Source: Owenia fusiformis
Taxonomy: Eukaryota; Annelida; Polychaeta; Sabellida; Oweniidae
Direction: 5' to 3'
NCBI GenBank assembly: GCA_903813345.2
Contig: CAIIXF020000006.1
Location: 31,602,024 to 31,662,023 of the forward strand
DNA length: 60,000 nt
Below the pieces are notes generated by a model that saw nothing but the letters and a program-made list of their open reading frames with translations, was not told the DNA's origin and made no database searches. A program made the position numbers and the translations under genes. Numbering within the stretch: position 1 is the stretch's first letter; every line of letters starts with the position of its first letter. Shown here in pieces: positions 45,001 to 49,579 of this stretch.

Positions 45001-46504
45001 ATTGTATTGGAATATCATTTCCATATAATATATTGTATTGGAATATCATTTCCATATAATATATTGTACTGGAATATCATTTCCATATAATATACAATGT
45101 ATAATGTATTGGAACATCATTTCCATATAATGTATTGTATTGGAACATCATTTCCATATAATATATTGTATTGGAACATCATTTCCATATAATATATTGT
45201 ATTGGAAAATCATTTCCATATAATATATTGTATTGGAATATCATTTCAATATAATATATTGTAGTGGAATATCATTTCCATATAGTATATTGTATTGGAA
45301 TATCATTTCCATATAATATACAATGTATAATGTATTGGAACATCATTTCCATATAATGTATTGTATTGGAACATCATTTCCATATAATATATTGTATTGG
45401 AACATCATTTCCATATAATATATTGTATTGGAAAATCATTTCCATATAATATATTGTATTGGAATATCATTTCAATATAATATATTGTAGTGGAATATCA
45501 TTTCCATATAGTATATTGTATTGGAATATCATTTCAATATAATATATTGTAGTGGAATATCATTTCCATATAGTATATTGTATTGGAATATCATTTTCAT
45601 ATAATATATTGTATTGGAATATCATTTCAATATAATATATTGTAGTGGAATATCATTTCCATATAGTATATTGTATTGGAACATCATTTCCATATAATAT
45701 ATTGTATTGGAAAATCATTTCCATATAATATATTGTATTGGAATATCATTTCAATATAATATATTGTAGTGGAATATCATTTCCATATAGTATATTGTAT
45801 TGGAATATCATTTCCATATAATATACAATGTATAATGTATTGGAACATCATTTCCATATAATGTATTGTATTGGAAAATCATTTCCATATAATATATTGT
45901 ATTGGAATATCATTTCAATATAATATATTGTAGTGGAATATCATTTCCATATAGTATATTGTATTGGAATATCATTTTCATATAATACTAATTTAATATG
46001 TATATTGTATTGAAACATCATTACCATATATCATTTCCATATAATTGAAATATCTTGGGTTGGTTAAGTTATAATGTAAACATTGATACAATTGTTAGAT
46101 GCAAACATGCCACATTCTCATGTTGTACAAATGGAGATGTGCCTCATGTCAGTGTCTTATATCTGCCATGCTATGCAGAGGTGTCTCTTGCAGACAATCT
46201 AGAACATCCCCAATCTTAAAAGTACATCACTTCAGAAAATATATTGAATTCAGACAAATTATATTTACAAATGTACAGTTGTTGCAAATGATTTGTACGT
46301 ACCAAGTTGTTCCAAAAAATGATGTCAGAGATAGAGAATGGATGAAGTACTTTGGAATTGTAGATTGATGTTTTACTTGCAAATTCTTAATATTTTCAAT
46401 AGTTTACATACTGTTCGAATCAATATCTTTCAGATGTTCCTGCCACAGTTGACTTGATACAGACATATTGCAGCACCCCTCTGTCTCAGATGACATATGG
46501 ATAA
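17875..46504 (+). CDS. Aldehyde-oxidase-like molybdenum hydroxylase, C-terminal 680 residues in 16 exons (5' part not seen)
   Basis: All sixteen exons join without frame error (2,043 nt, ending GGA TAA). The product covers the end of the a/b-hammerhead domain and both molybdopterin-binding domains of the xanthine dehydrogenase/aldehyde oxidase family, which hydroxylate aldehydes or N-heterocycles at a Mo centre. Conserved points, numbered from the first visible residue, are Gln117 in GSQYHF, GGAYGAK (171-177), Arg285 in YTRSPG, GGVEMGQG (405-412) and the catalytic Glu624 in AVAEPP. The position of bovine XDH Glu802, needed for purine binding, is Ile178, so an aldehyde oxidase-like enzyme is more likely than xanthine dehydrogenase. 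The 2Fe-2S and FAD domains (about 550-600 residues) have no exon between 7.1 and 17.8 kb; they lie further left, with the NACHT-WD40 gene nested in an intron, or are missing. Three exon borders are embedded in minisatellites. Confidence 0.9.
18178..18423 (+). mobile_element. Short HINE-like element, TATCCC family, internally deleted
   Basis: Starts TATCCCAACGAACG, followed by a decayed (GTCC)n tract and TAACTCAAATACTGG twice; ends GTGGGATTTGCTACTCC-GTGGAGT, a hairpin, then CTAG|TT. 246 bp, in the first visible oxidase intron. Confidence 0.75.
18821..19595 (+). mobile_element. HINE-like element, TATCACACC family, four tandem core copies
   Basis: The 5' hairpin is TATCACACC-ATC-GGTGGGATA; a GGTCGTGATCGT microsatellite follows at 18855-18902. 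Four core units of about 145 bp (with AGTACTAGAGCTGATTAAC and GGCGGCCATCTTG) fill 18905-19490. The 3' end is GATGGTGTGAT, the inverted left arm, then TTCACGTCCTGTGCC and CTTGTT. The open frames here are repeat translations, not genes. Confidence 0.75.
19596..20141 (+). other. Intron sequence, no element recognised
   Basis: A perfect 17-bp direct duplication (TTACTTATATATAGGTA) occurs at 19605-19635. Otherwise AT-rich intron up to exon B. Confidence 0.4.
20142..20291 (+). CDS. Oxidase exon B
   Basis: TTATTCAG|ATTCTGTC to GCTGAAG|GTATAT. Encodes SAAYKVKVTYKDSEPPILTI and then EDAIEKGS, the end of the hammerhead domain. Confidence 0.85.
20668..20747 (+). CDS. Oxidase exon C
   Basis: TTCAAG|GTGCC to ACACAG|GTACAG. 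Encodes GSQYHFHMETQ; this Gln is the Mo-cofactor contact equivalent to bovine XDH Gln767. Confidence 0.85.
20950..21043 (+). mobile_element. 3' remnant of a TATCCC-family HINE-like element
   Basis: TGGGATTTGCTACTCC-TTGGGGT then TGCTGTTTTCTATT is the family's 3' end with a mutated CTAG. The 5' part is lost. It abuts oxidase exon D. Confidence 0.6.
21060..21169 (+). CDS. Oxidase exon D
   Basis: CTCTACAG|GCAACC to AACAATAG|GTTTGT. Encodes IPTEDGLKIYPTTQWTDNIQ. The 3' end of a hairpin/CTAG-type element (to about 21043) lies only 17 bp upstream of the acceptor and overlaps the polypyrimidine region. Confidence 0.85.
21170..24043 (+). other. Oxidase intron D-E: small hairpins only
   Basis: CTTCAGGTTAAC-A-GTTTACCTGAAG at about 21544-21568 is a near-perfect hairpin, preceded by two further TCTTCAGGTAAAC copies. 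AAAGTGATATCTGTG and its inverse CACAGATATCACCTTT at 22939-22988 form a second hairpin and may be the left part of a decayed MITE that ends near GATATTGATATCACC at about 23228. No exon was seen. Confidence 0.5.
24044..24148 (+). CDS. Oxidase exon E
   Basis: CTAATTCAG|TGTGTATG to CTGAACAG|GTAAAT. Encodes IGKTGGAYGAKITRN, the molybdopterin loop (GGGFGGKE in xanthine dehydrogenases); Phe is replaced by Tyr and the Glu by Ile. Confidence 0.88.
24327..24428 (+). mobile_element. 100-bp minimal HINE-like element, GTGGTGACA family
   Basis: The 5' hairpin is ATGTCACCAC-CAAAAA-GTGGTGACAT, then GACGGCGGTTGGTGG, then GTTGTCATGTTAATGCCTTGT. It has both ends and no core, and it serves to define the limits of the 11.5-13.1 kb element. 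Confidence 0.7.
24542..24729 (+). CDS. Oxidase exon F (source of the 61-bp minisatellite)
   Basis: ATTATCTAG|GCCAGT to GACAATG|GTAAAT. Encodes RPVRVHLDLETNMKMIGKR, typical of the aldehyde oxidase side of the family. Its last about 38 bp together with the donor are the template of the tandem array that fills the next intron. Confidence 0.88.
24690..25999 (+). repeat. 61-bp minisatellite derived from the end of oxidase exon F, left block
   Basis: About 20 units after the exon. Each contains ATGATACCATGCTTT, GTGGTCCTGTATAGACAATG and GGTAAC. Exon F ends AATGATACCATGCCTTGGTG-GTCCTGGGCAGACAATG|GTAA, so every unit is a copy of about 38 coding bp plus the 5' splice site and the start of the intron. 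Units nearest the exon are the most diverged; five units at 25261-25565 are identical, the usual pattern of central homogenisation. The array is interrupted at 26000 by an inserted element. Confidence 0.92.
26000..27066 (+). mobile_element. HINE-like element, TATCCC family, inserted inside the 61-bp array
   Basis: Starts TATCCCATCAAATGAAGTTCG, carries (GTCC)n at 26039-26085 and core repeats with GCGATTTTGTTCATATT and GGCCATTTTGAAAAATGG, and ends TTCGATGGGATTCGCTACGC-TTTGGCGTTGCCGTTGTTCT. The 61-bp array stops at its left edge and resumes at its right edge within the same unit, so the insertion is younger than the array. Confidence 0.85.
27067..27505 (+). repeat. 61-bp minisatellite, right block
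   Basis: Seven further units after the inserted element; those at 27130-27440 are almost identical and differ from the left block's central type in reading TTTAGTGG rather than TTTGGTGG. Each again has the GACAATG|GTAAC donor copy. Confidence 0.9.
27707..27900 (+). CDS. Oxidase exon G
   Basis: CTGTTACAG|CCTACAAC to AATGGACAG|GTACAT. Encodes MKTNTASNTYTRSPGSTPA and IMESIMEHVATKLSLDP. The Arg matches XDH Arg912; the usual Phe two residues later is Pro here. Confidence 0.88.
27901..28240 (+). other. Oxidase intron G-H, no feature seen
   Basis: AT-rich intron without recognised repeats. Confidence 0.5.
28241..28354 (+). CDS. Oxidase exon H
   Basis: GTTTTACAG|ACGACACC to AATAGG|GTAACA; phase 0 at both ends. 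Helical linker with KADIENFNR, joining to the NRWKKRG start of the next exon. Confidence 0.85.
28951..30397 (+). mobile_element. HINE-like element, TATCGCAC family
   Basis: The 5' hairpin is TATCGCACTTT-GAA-AAAGTGCTATA, followed by a GC-rich tract (GGGCGGGCGTGCGTGCGGGC). The core alternates two modules, one with TTGTCATCAAAATTCCAGG and GCAAGAGCAGACTA, the other with CAACTTGCTCCAAATTGACC and AGGTCAGCTTAATTAC. The 3' end is TTCAAAGTGCGATA (inverted 5' arm), then TATCACTGTGTGTCTTGTT. No coding capacity. Confidence 0.8.
30585..31615. mobile_element. Foldback element with tandem 16-bp repeats as inverted ends
   Basis: CAAGACAACTCGTACC-type units run three times at 30585-30631 and six to seven times, inverted, at 31510-31612. 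Both repeat tracts end inward with CCAAGTTTAT. About 0.9 kb of AT-rich DNA without an ORF lies between. The same motif recurs at 58.4 kb. It lies in oxidase intron H-I. Confidence 0.6.
31708..31869 (+). CDS. Oxidase exon I
   Basis: GTTGCAG|GCTAATC to ACAAAG|GTAAGG; phase 0. Encodes NRWKKRGLSLVPMKF and GGVEMGQGIHTK, one of the best conserved Mo-cofactor loops of the family. Confidence 0.92.
31870..32247 (+). repeat. Fragment of TATCGCAC-family core
   Basis: TTTTTCAACTTGCTTCAATT, GACCTTAGATTTGAGATTTG and AGGTCAGCTTAATTACAAAA show that this is a decayed, end-less copy of the second core module seen at 29.3-29.6 kb. It starts about 50 bp after the exon I donor. Confidence 0.65.
32248..33733 (+). 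mobile_element. HINE-like element, TAGACTCCAGA family
   Basis: The 5' hairpin is TAGACTCCAGA-TGTCAA-TCTGGAGTCTA. The core includes three diverged copies around CTTCCGGTTCAGAAGTTATGG, a pyrimidine-rich TTCCTATCC tract (33415-33610) and three 20-bp TGGATGACTCGGCTTATT units (33620-33677). The 3' end has the inverted arm GATCTGGAGTCTGA, a hairpin AAATTGAAC-TTC-GTTCAATTT and CTAG|TT. Confidence 0.8.
33835..35491 (+). mobile_element. HINE-like element, TATCGCAC family, second copy with internal re-start
   Basis: Same 5' hairpin and 3' end (TTCAAAGTGCGATA then TATCACTGTGTGTCTTGTT) as the 28951 copy. A second complete 5' end (TATCGCACTTTGACAAAGTGC) occurs inside at about 34224, so this is a composite of two insertions or an unequal exchange product. 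It contains an exact 240-bp tandem duplication. Confidence 0.8.
34261..34740 (+). repeat. Exact 2 x 240-bp tandem duplication
   Basis: 34261-34500 and 34501-34740 read base for base the same. The junction joins ...CAACTTGAA to TGTGCTGTTGGG without visible homology. This is either very recent or an assembly artefact. Confidence 0.9.
35492..35885 (+). other. Intron sequence and 3' flank of the nested SDR gene
   Basis: For the minus-strand gene, AATAAA (TTTATT on the plus strand, 35703-35708) lies about 180 bp after the stop and is the likely polyadenylation signal. No other feature was seen. Confidence 0.45.
35886..36060 (-). CDS. SDR exon 7 (C-terminus)
   Basis: AATTGCAG|GAACAAAG to TAA at 35888-35886. 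Encodes LQDIVWDYTFKCLQDHL then an Asn/Ser/Thr/Ala-rich tail that looks disordered. Confidence 0.85.
35886..40187 (-). CDS. Short-chain dehydrogenase/reductase, WWOX/retinol-dehydrogenase-like, complete, 7 exons, nested antisense in an oxidase intron
   Basis: Exons are 40187-40008, 38225-38021, 37665-37631, 37458-37264, 37050-36897, 36534-36411 and 36060-35886; they sum to 1,068 nt, 355 residues plus TAA, with all phases matching. Classical SDR features are TGASAGIG (27-34, cofactor loop), CNAG (119-122), Ser170/171 in VSS, and YGTTK (198-202), the catalytic Tyr and Lys. The C-terminal CGYYNNC resembles the YFNNC of WWOX-type SDRs; no WW domain precedes it. The tail is Asn/Ser-rich. Expected activity is NAD(P)-dependent oxidation or reduction of a retinoid, steroid or other lipid carbonyl; the substrate is unknown. 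The first true ATG is at 40187 (MGHKHS). Nothing is broken. Confidence 0.92.
36411..36534 (-). CDS. SDR exon 6
   Basis: ATTTCCAG|AAATTGCC to AAGCAAG|GTAGAG. Encodes KGAYTTLYCAVSPDLKG and CGYYNNCRPERCSGKA, the substrate-loop end typical of WWOX/RDH-like SDRs. Confidence 0.88.
36897..37050 (-). CDS. SDR exon 5
   Basis: TCACACAG|GTGATGC to TCGCTGA|GTATGT. Encodes IGVFALHPGYVQTEIARDL, the HPGxVxT motif after the catalytic helix. Confidence 0.9.
37264..37458 (-). CDS. SDR exon 4 (active site)
   Basis: ATTACAG|ACCAACTA to TATCAG|GTACTG. Encodes TNYLSHFLIIEHLLPVLE, RIILVSSIGHY and YGTTKLYQ, holding the catalytic Ser, Tyr and Lys. Confidence 0.92.
37631..37665 (-). CDS. SDR micro-exon 3 (35 bp)
   Basis: CTTTTAG|CAATAAC to TTTCAG|GTAAAC. 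Encodes SITEDHHETMFQ with the flanking bases and is needed to join exon 2 to exon 4 in frame; the E-x-x-F-Q motif matches ...GLExxFQ of relatives. Confidence 0.8.
37738..37900 (+). mobile_element. 5'-truncated TATCCC-family HINE-like element
   Basis: Contains TATCTCAAATGCCAGTTGAC, GGAGCTCTGTTCAAGA and the 3' end AGGATTTGCCACTCC-ATGGAGATGCTG ... CTAG|TT. It lies in the SDR intron 2, opposite to the gene. Confidence 0.65.
38021..38225 (-). CDS. SDR exon 2
   Basis: CTTCAAG|GCCATGTC to AATATAT|GTAAGT. Encodes LYYMHLDLASLQSTHTFV and LHILICNAGIAVNN, the Asp-Leu and NAG motifs of the Rossmann fold. Confidence 0.9.
38300..39608 (+). mobile_element. Mariner element, complete ends, defective transposase
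   Basis: 1,309 bp flanked by TA. Perfect 30-bp terminal inverted repeats begin AGGGAAGATCCAAAAGTTTC at 38302 and end with its complement at 39606. Perfect ends mean a recent insertion that could still be mobilised by a transposase made elsewhere. It sits in intron 1 of the nested SDR gene. Confidence 0.92.
38490..39544 (+). pseudogene. Mariner transposase, D,D34D type, one frameshift and one stop
   Basis: The N-terminal helix-turn-helix region (from MEKTEYRAVIKFLYQEENGG) is in one frame up to about 38887, where one base is missing and the frame changes just before ARELLDMY. The catalytic motifs are VTCDETW, QQDNAPVH and PSDYYLF; the spacing between the second and third Asp is 34 residues, the mariner signature. 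A TAA at 39335-39337 replaces the Leu of the SPxLAPSDY motif. A GATGAT run at 39398-39417 adds a poly-Asp stretch. The protein cannot be made intact. Confidence 0.9.
40008..40187 (-). CDS. SDR exon 1
   Basis: ATG at 40187; an upstream in-frame TTG at 40202 is not a start. Encodes DRVAIVTGASAGIGYETAK and ILACRNEEKTRK; donor AGAAAG|GTAAAG at 40008/40007. Confidence 0.9.
40203..40528. other. Upstream region of the SDR gene
   Basis: AT-rich; no clear core promoter or repeat was recognised. It must hold the SDR 5' UTR/promoter unless a further upstream exon exists, in which case the 32-bp array at 40529 would be in or near it. Confidence 0.35.
40529..41060 (+). repeat. 32-bp minisatellite derived from the acceptor and start of oxidase exon J
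   Basis: About 16 units of GCAATACAAGTATGTGCTCA-CTTATTTTGCAG. The real exon begins with the same GCAATACAAGTATGTGCTCA after the last TTTGCAG, so each unit is a copy of the exon's first 27 bp and its 3' splice site. Three units are 96 bp and have no stop in any frame; one frame runs from 40658 through the array into exon J. Each unit offers a decoy acceptor; use of one 3n units upstream would insert 32n in-frame residues. Confidence 0.92.
41030..41161 (+). CDS. Oxidase exon J (source of the 32-bp minisatellite)
   Basis: TTATTTGCAG|GCAATACA to CTGCCAG|GTATGG; phase 0. Encodes AIQVCAHLFGIPLSMIRCTP then SSGGSITSE. Its first 27 bp plus the acceptor are what is repeated upstream. The acceptor is chosen because the join gives THTK-type IHTK-AIQVCA, matching IHTKVAQVCA in relatives; earlier copies of the acceptor would add repeat sequence. 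Confidence 0.85.
41448..41891. mobile_element. MITE with 34-bp perfect inverted repeats
   Basis: AGGCCATAAGAAGTAGATTC... at 41448-41481 is exactly inverted at 41858-41891. The 444-bp element has no ORF. The flank is TA on the left and AATT on the right, so the target duplication is unclear. It lies in oxidase intron J-K. Confidence 0.8.
41948..42078 (+). CDS. Oxidase exon K
   Basis: CTTTTCAG|GGAGTG to CAAAAATG|GTAGGT. Encodes a Cys-rich helix (GVIECCLLILKRM) and TWQQTVQKCYSQG. A short 18-bp tandem repeat begins about 14 bp into the next intron. Confidence 0.85.
42090..42200 (+). repeat. 18-bp tandem repeat just after exon K donor
   Basis: AGAGGTTAAACTAAATAC is repeated about five times with variants, beginning 14 bp after the donor. 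The exon itself is not copied. Confidence 0.7.
42684..43508 (+). mobile_element. HINE-like element, TATCCC family, full length
   Basis: The 5' hairpin is TATCCCACCGAAC-GAA-GTTCGAGGGGGATA; (GTCCGTTC)n follows at 42720-42780. Four core units of about 145 bp contain TAACTCAAATAC, TGGATTTGGTTCAAATTTTA and AAAATGGCGGCCATTTTT. The 3' end is TGTTCGGTGGGAT (inverted 5' arm), the hairpin ACTCC-GT-GGAGT, and CTAG|TT. This is the reference copy for the family in this window. Confidence 0.88.
43528..43653 (+). CDS. Oxidase exon L
   Basis: TTTTGTAG|GATTCACC to GGACAGAG|GTTAGT. Encodes YGVTVAEAELDVLTGEF. The acceptor is 19 bp after the CTAG end of a hairpin element, so the insertion nearly touches the branch/pyrimidine region. 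Confidence 0.88.
43842..43965 (+). CDS. Oxidase exon M
   Basis: TATTGTAG|CATGAATC to ACATGG|GTATTA. Encodes SMNPDLDIGQIEGAFVMGLG, the conserved NPxxDxGQxEGAFxxGxG motif. Confidence 0.92.
44211..44310 (+). CDS. Oxidase exon N
   Basis: GTATATAG|GAGTAC to TCAAAAG|GTAATA. Encodes EYKVPSAKDIPTDLRVGLL and ILGSK. Confidence 0.9.
44311..44764 (+). other. Oxidase intron N-O, no element recognised
   Basis: A GC-richer block (44490-44640) with TCCCCACTTCCCGCTTAAGG may be an old repeat, but no second copy was found in the window. Confidence 0.35.
44765..44875 (+). CDS. Oxidase exon O (catalytic Glu)
   Basis: TATTACAG|CTGTAGC to CCACTCG|GTAAGT. Encodes AVAEPPLCMSCAALFAIKR; the Glu of AEPP corresponds to the catalytic base Glu1261 of bovine XDH. 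A 31-bp tandem array starts about 10 bp into the following intron. Confidence 0.9.
44886..46045 (+). repeat. 31-bp AT-rich minisatellite in oxidase intron O-P
   Basis: About 37 units of AACATCATTTCC-ATATAATATATTGTATTGG. Variant units (TTTCAATATAATATATTG, TAGTGGAATATC) recur in a fixed order, so there is higher-order structure of about 4 units. The array begins about 10 bp after the exon O donor but does not contain exon sequence. Confidence 0.9.
46046..46433 (+). other. Intron sequence before terminal exon
   Basis: Contains an 89-codon open frame (46099-46368) with Cys-rich text but no splice sites in phase and no recognisable domain; treated as non-coding. Confidence 0.4.
46434..46504 (+). 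CDS. Oxidase terminal exon P (source of the 50-bp minisatellite)
   Basis: ATCTTTCAG|ATGTTCC, in phase with exon O (..YFPL-DVPATVDL..), to TAA at 46502-46504. DVPATV is the usual start of the C-terminal tail in the family. The codons for IQTYCSTPLSQMTYG and the stop are exactly the unit that is then tandemly repeated in the 3' flank, so the mature 3' UTR probably begins with repeat copies. Confidence 0.85.
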
Positions 46505-46606
46505 ACCTACAGACATATTGCAGCACCCCTCTGTCTCAGATGACATATGTATAAACCTACAGACATATTGCAGCACCCCTCTGTCTCAGATGACATATGG
46601 ATAAAC
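46455..46606 (+). repeat. 50-bp minisatellite derived from the last oxidase codons, left block (3 units)
   Basis: ACAGACATATTGCAGCACCC-CTCTGTCTCAGATGACATATGGATAAACC. The first unit is coding in exon P and contains the stop; two further copies follow before the array is cut by the hAT-like insertion. Confidence 0.92.
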
Positions 46607-46649
46607 CAGCTAAGGCCACCGGGGTACTACATGCCATGTGCACCAAGTA

Positions 46650-47890
46650 CAATTAGCATCTTGCCAAGTACGAAGTATACATGTTGCCCAGCATGTGGAC
46701 CAAGTTACAAGTCACATGCTGCCAAGTCCCATATTCAAAATTTTCGAAGTCTTAATGATAAACCTCGCATGTGCAGCATGTGGACCAAGTTAGCAAGTGA
46801 CATGGTACCATGTTGCATGTTCAAATAGCATCTTGTCAAGTTTAAACTATACATCTCGCATGTGCAGCATGTGGACCAAGTTAGCAAGTGACATGCTGCC
46901 ATGTTACATGTTTAAATAGCATCTTGCCAAGTTTAAACTATACATCTTGCATGTGCAGCATGTGGACCAAGTTAGCAAGTGACATGGTACCATGTTGCAT
47001 GTTCAAATAGCATCTTGCCAAGTTTAAACTATATATCTCGCATGTGCTGCATGTGGACCAAGTTAGCAAGTGACATGCTGCCATGTTGCATGTTCAAATA
47101 GCATCTTGCCAAGTTTAAACTATACATCTCGCATGTGCAGCATGTGGACCAAGTTAGCAAGTGACATGCTACCATGTTGCATGTTCAAATAGCATCTTGC
47201 CAAGTTTAAACTATACATCTCGCATGTGCTGCATGTGGACCAAGTTAGCAAGTGACATGCTGCCATGTTGCATGTTCAAATAGCATCTTGCCAAGTTTAA
47301 ACTGTACATCTCGCATGTGCAGCATGTGGACCAAGTTAGCAAGTGACATGCTACCATGTTGCATGTTGAAATAGCATATTGCCAAGTTTAAACTATACAA
47401 CTCGCATGTGCAGCATGTGGACCAAGTTGCCAAGTGACATGGTACCATGTTGCATGTACAGATAGCATCTTGCCAAGTTTAAACTATACATCTCGTCTCG
47501 CATGTGCAGCATGTGGACCAAGTTAGCAAGTGACATGCTACCATGTTGCATGTTGAAATAGCATCTTGCCAAGTTTAAACTATACAACTCGCATGTGCAG
47601 CATGTGGACCAAGTTGCCAAGTGACATGGTACCATGTTGCATGTACAAATAGCATCTTGCCAAGTTTAAACTATAGAGCTCGCATGTGCAGCATGTGGAC
47701 CAAGTTGCCAAGTGACATGGTACCATGTTGCATGTACAGATAGCATCTTGCCACGTTTAAACCATACGACTCACATGTGCAGCATGTGGACCAAGTTGCC
47801 AAGTGGCATGCTGCCATGTTGCATGTTCGAATAGCATCTTGCCAAGTTTCAACTATACATCTCTCATGTGCAGCATGTGGATCAAGTTCC
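46650..47890 (+). repeat. 91-bp satellite, about 13 units
   Basis: The unit contains GCATCTTGCCAAGTTTAAAC, TATACATCTCGCATGTGCAG and CATGTGGACCAAGTTAGC. The first, diverged unit is continuous with the left end of the hAT-like element (GCATCTTGCCAAGT after ACATGCCATGTGCACCAAGT), so it grew from the subterminal sequence. Minus-strand frames of 67-80 codons here are repeat translations. Confidence 0.92.
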
Positions 47891-48701
47891 AAAATGACAC
47901 GTTTGTTTATTTGGAATGGGAAATTAAATGATAAAATATATTTTTAAACTAAAAAGTTTGTTTAATGAACGGTAAAACGAATGAAATGAACACAAATTTG
48001 GAAAATGTAATTTAAAAAATGGTAAATTGGTATATAAGTTTGAGCTTTGTAGTAAGCATATGAAGAAATCATCCTCTACAATATTCTTGGTTAGCTGACC
48101 ACTAACTCCCGGGCACTGACTACATTTGTATTCTGCCACTCTCAGGCCAGTAGTCAGCTTTTACCAGGGAGGGAAGCAGGGGGAGGGCCGTTTTTAAAGA
48201 ATTCCATGAGGGATTTGACTTTTCCTTTGCATTATACCTTAGAATTCACACATGTAAAATGTTTCAATATGATAATAATAGATTACTAACTTTATGTTCT
48301 CATAAAACAAAAATAGATTGCAGAGAATAATTTATTATGTAGAGATGATTTTATTATGGAATAATTGTGAAGTAATAAACTTGTTAATGTTACAAAGCTA
48401 TGAACAGCATATTACTGTATCATATACAATTATTCTAACACAATTCTAAACACATGTGAACATTATAGTATCCTTGTATTAATGTTCCAATCTGAGTGTC
48501 AGTTAGTTCACTAAGTAGGCTCCCTGGTCAGAAACATCTTGAATTCTTGAATAAGTAGAAATAAGAATATAACTGTATTTATGTAGAATTGAAAATCTGT
48601 ATATCTGCAAATATAGAACATTTACCATTGCCCATGAGTTTTCTGCTCTGTAGAAAGACCATAAATGCACATCTTTATGAATTTATATAATCAATAGCAC
48701 T
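47891..48701. other. Unique-looking spacer inside the hAT-like element
   Basis: AT-rich; a 71-codon minus-strand frame at 47924-48139 begins MAEYKCSQCPGVSGQL but has no recognised domain and no second exon. No clear gene. Confidence 0.35.
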
Positions 48702-49010
48702 TTAAGTCCCCATATAAGGTCTAAATCACTTTGGCTTATACTGTAGTCTTACTCAGTGTTATATGGAAGAATGTGAAACTTATTTTAATTGCTAATTATG
48801 AATTTATATAAAACTAACTTTTATAACTAACTTTTAGAGATCACATATATATTCTAATAAGCGATAATTCAAACCAATGCATAGCATTCATCCTCACATG
48901 ATTTTGGTGAAAAATTAAGAAAATTGGTTCAAGAATAGGCGAGAAATGAACTCGTCAATGCTTTAAAATGGTTCAGAGAAAAATGTATTTCAAAATTTCT
49001 TCTTTCCTCC
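48702..49010 (+). mobile_element. Partial TTAA-flanked MITE, same family as 15436-16262
   Basis: Begins TTAAGTCCCCATATAAGGTC and follows the other copy through TTTGGCTTATACTGTAGTCT, CCAATGCATAGCATTCATCC and GGCGAGAAATGAACTCG. The 3' part is missing. Confidence 0.75.
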
Positions 49011-49579
49011 CGTATTTTTGACTGAAATCTCCCTTAATCTACCGTGTTTGAGCTAAATCTACAGTCAGTAACCTTGATTATTGGACTTCTTTCTTTTATT
49101 TTCAGTTTTACAGCAGGGAAATGTATATTTTCTGTAAAAACTGAGCGAGCAAAGGAACCCTCATAATACTTGTTCAGGGCCAACTTACATCATGGGCTTT
49201 TAATAATCAGCCTGATTACTCATTAATTTTTGTCATATTCTTTTGTTTTCCCATTTCATTTGACTAAATGAACTTTCATTTAACTTTTATTCACCATGAC
49301 CTCGTTCAAAACCAATTTCAGGTTGGCAGGTCTGACGTTAGTTGCAAAATATTTTTTTTTTAATTTGATAACGAGAAATGAAAAAATTCAAAAAATGAAT
49401 TTAACCCTTACCCCAAAAAATGAATTTAACCCTAAGACCATGAATATGTGTGTCAAAAATGTAAAATAAATTAAAAAATGAATTCCATAAATAAATAAAT
49501 TTTTCTATGTCAAAATATAAAAAAAAAGAATTTAATTCTAACCTTTACCCTAACCATAACCATCCCCAACCCTATTAAA

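Noticed and set aside
46099-46368. 89-codon ORF before the terminal oxidase exon
   Set aside because: Not bounded by splice sites in phase with its neighbours; exon O to exon P joins perfectly without it.
17875-46504. Calling the gene xanthine dehydrogenase
   Set aside because: The purine-binding Glu is Ile and the cofactor loops read as aldehyde-oxidase-like; without the N-terminal half a firm name is not justified.
47245-47892. Minus-strand Cys/His-rich ORFs (67-80 codons)
   Set aside because: Repeat translations of the 91-bp satellite; the same peptide recurs with the repeat period.
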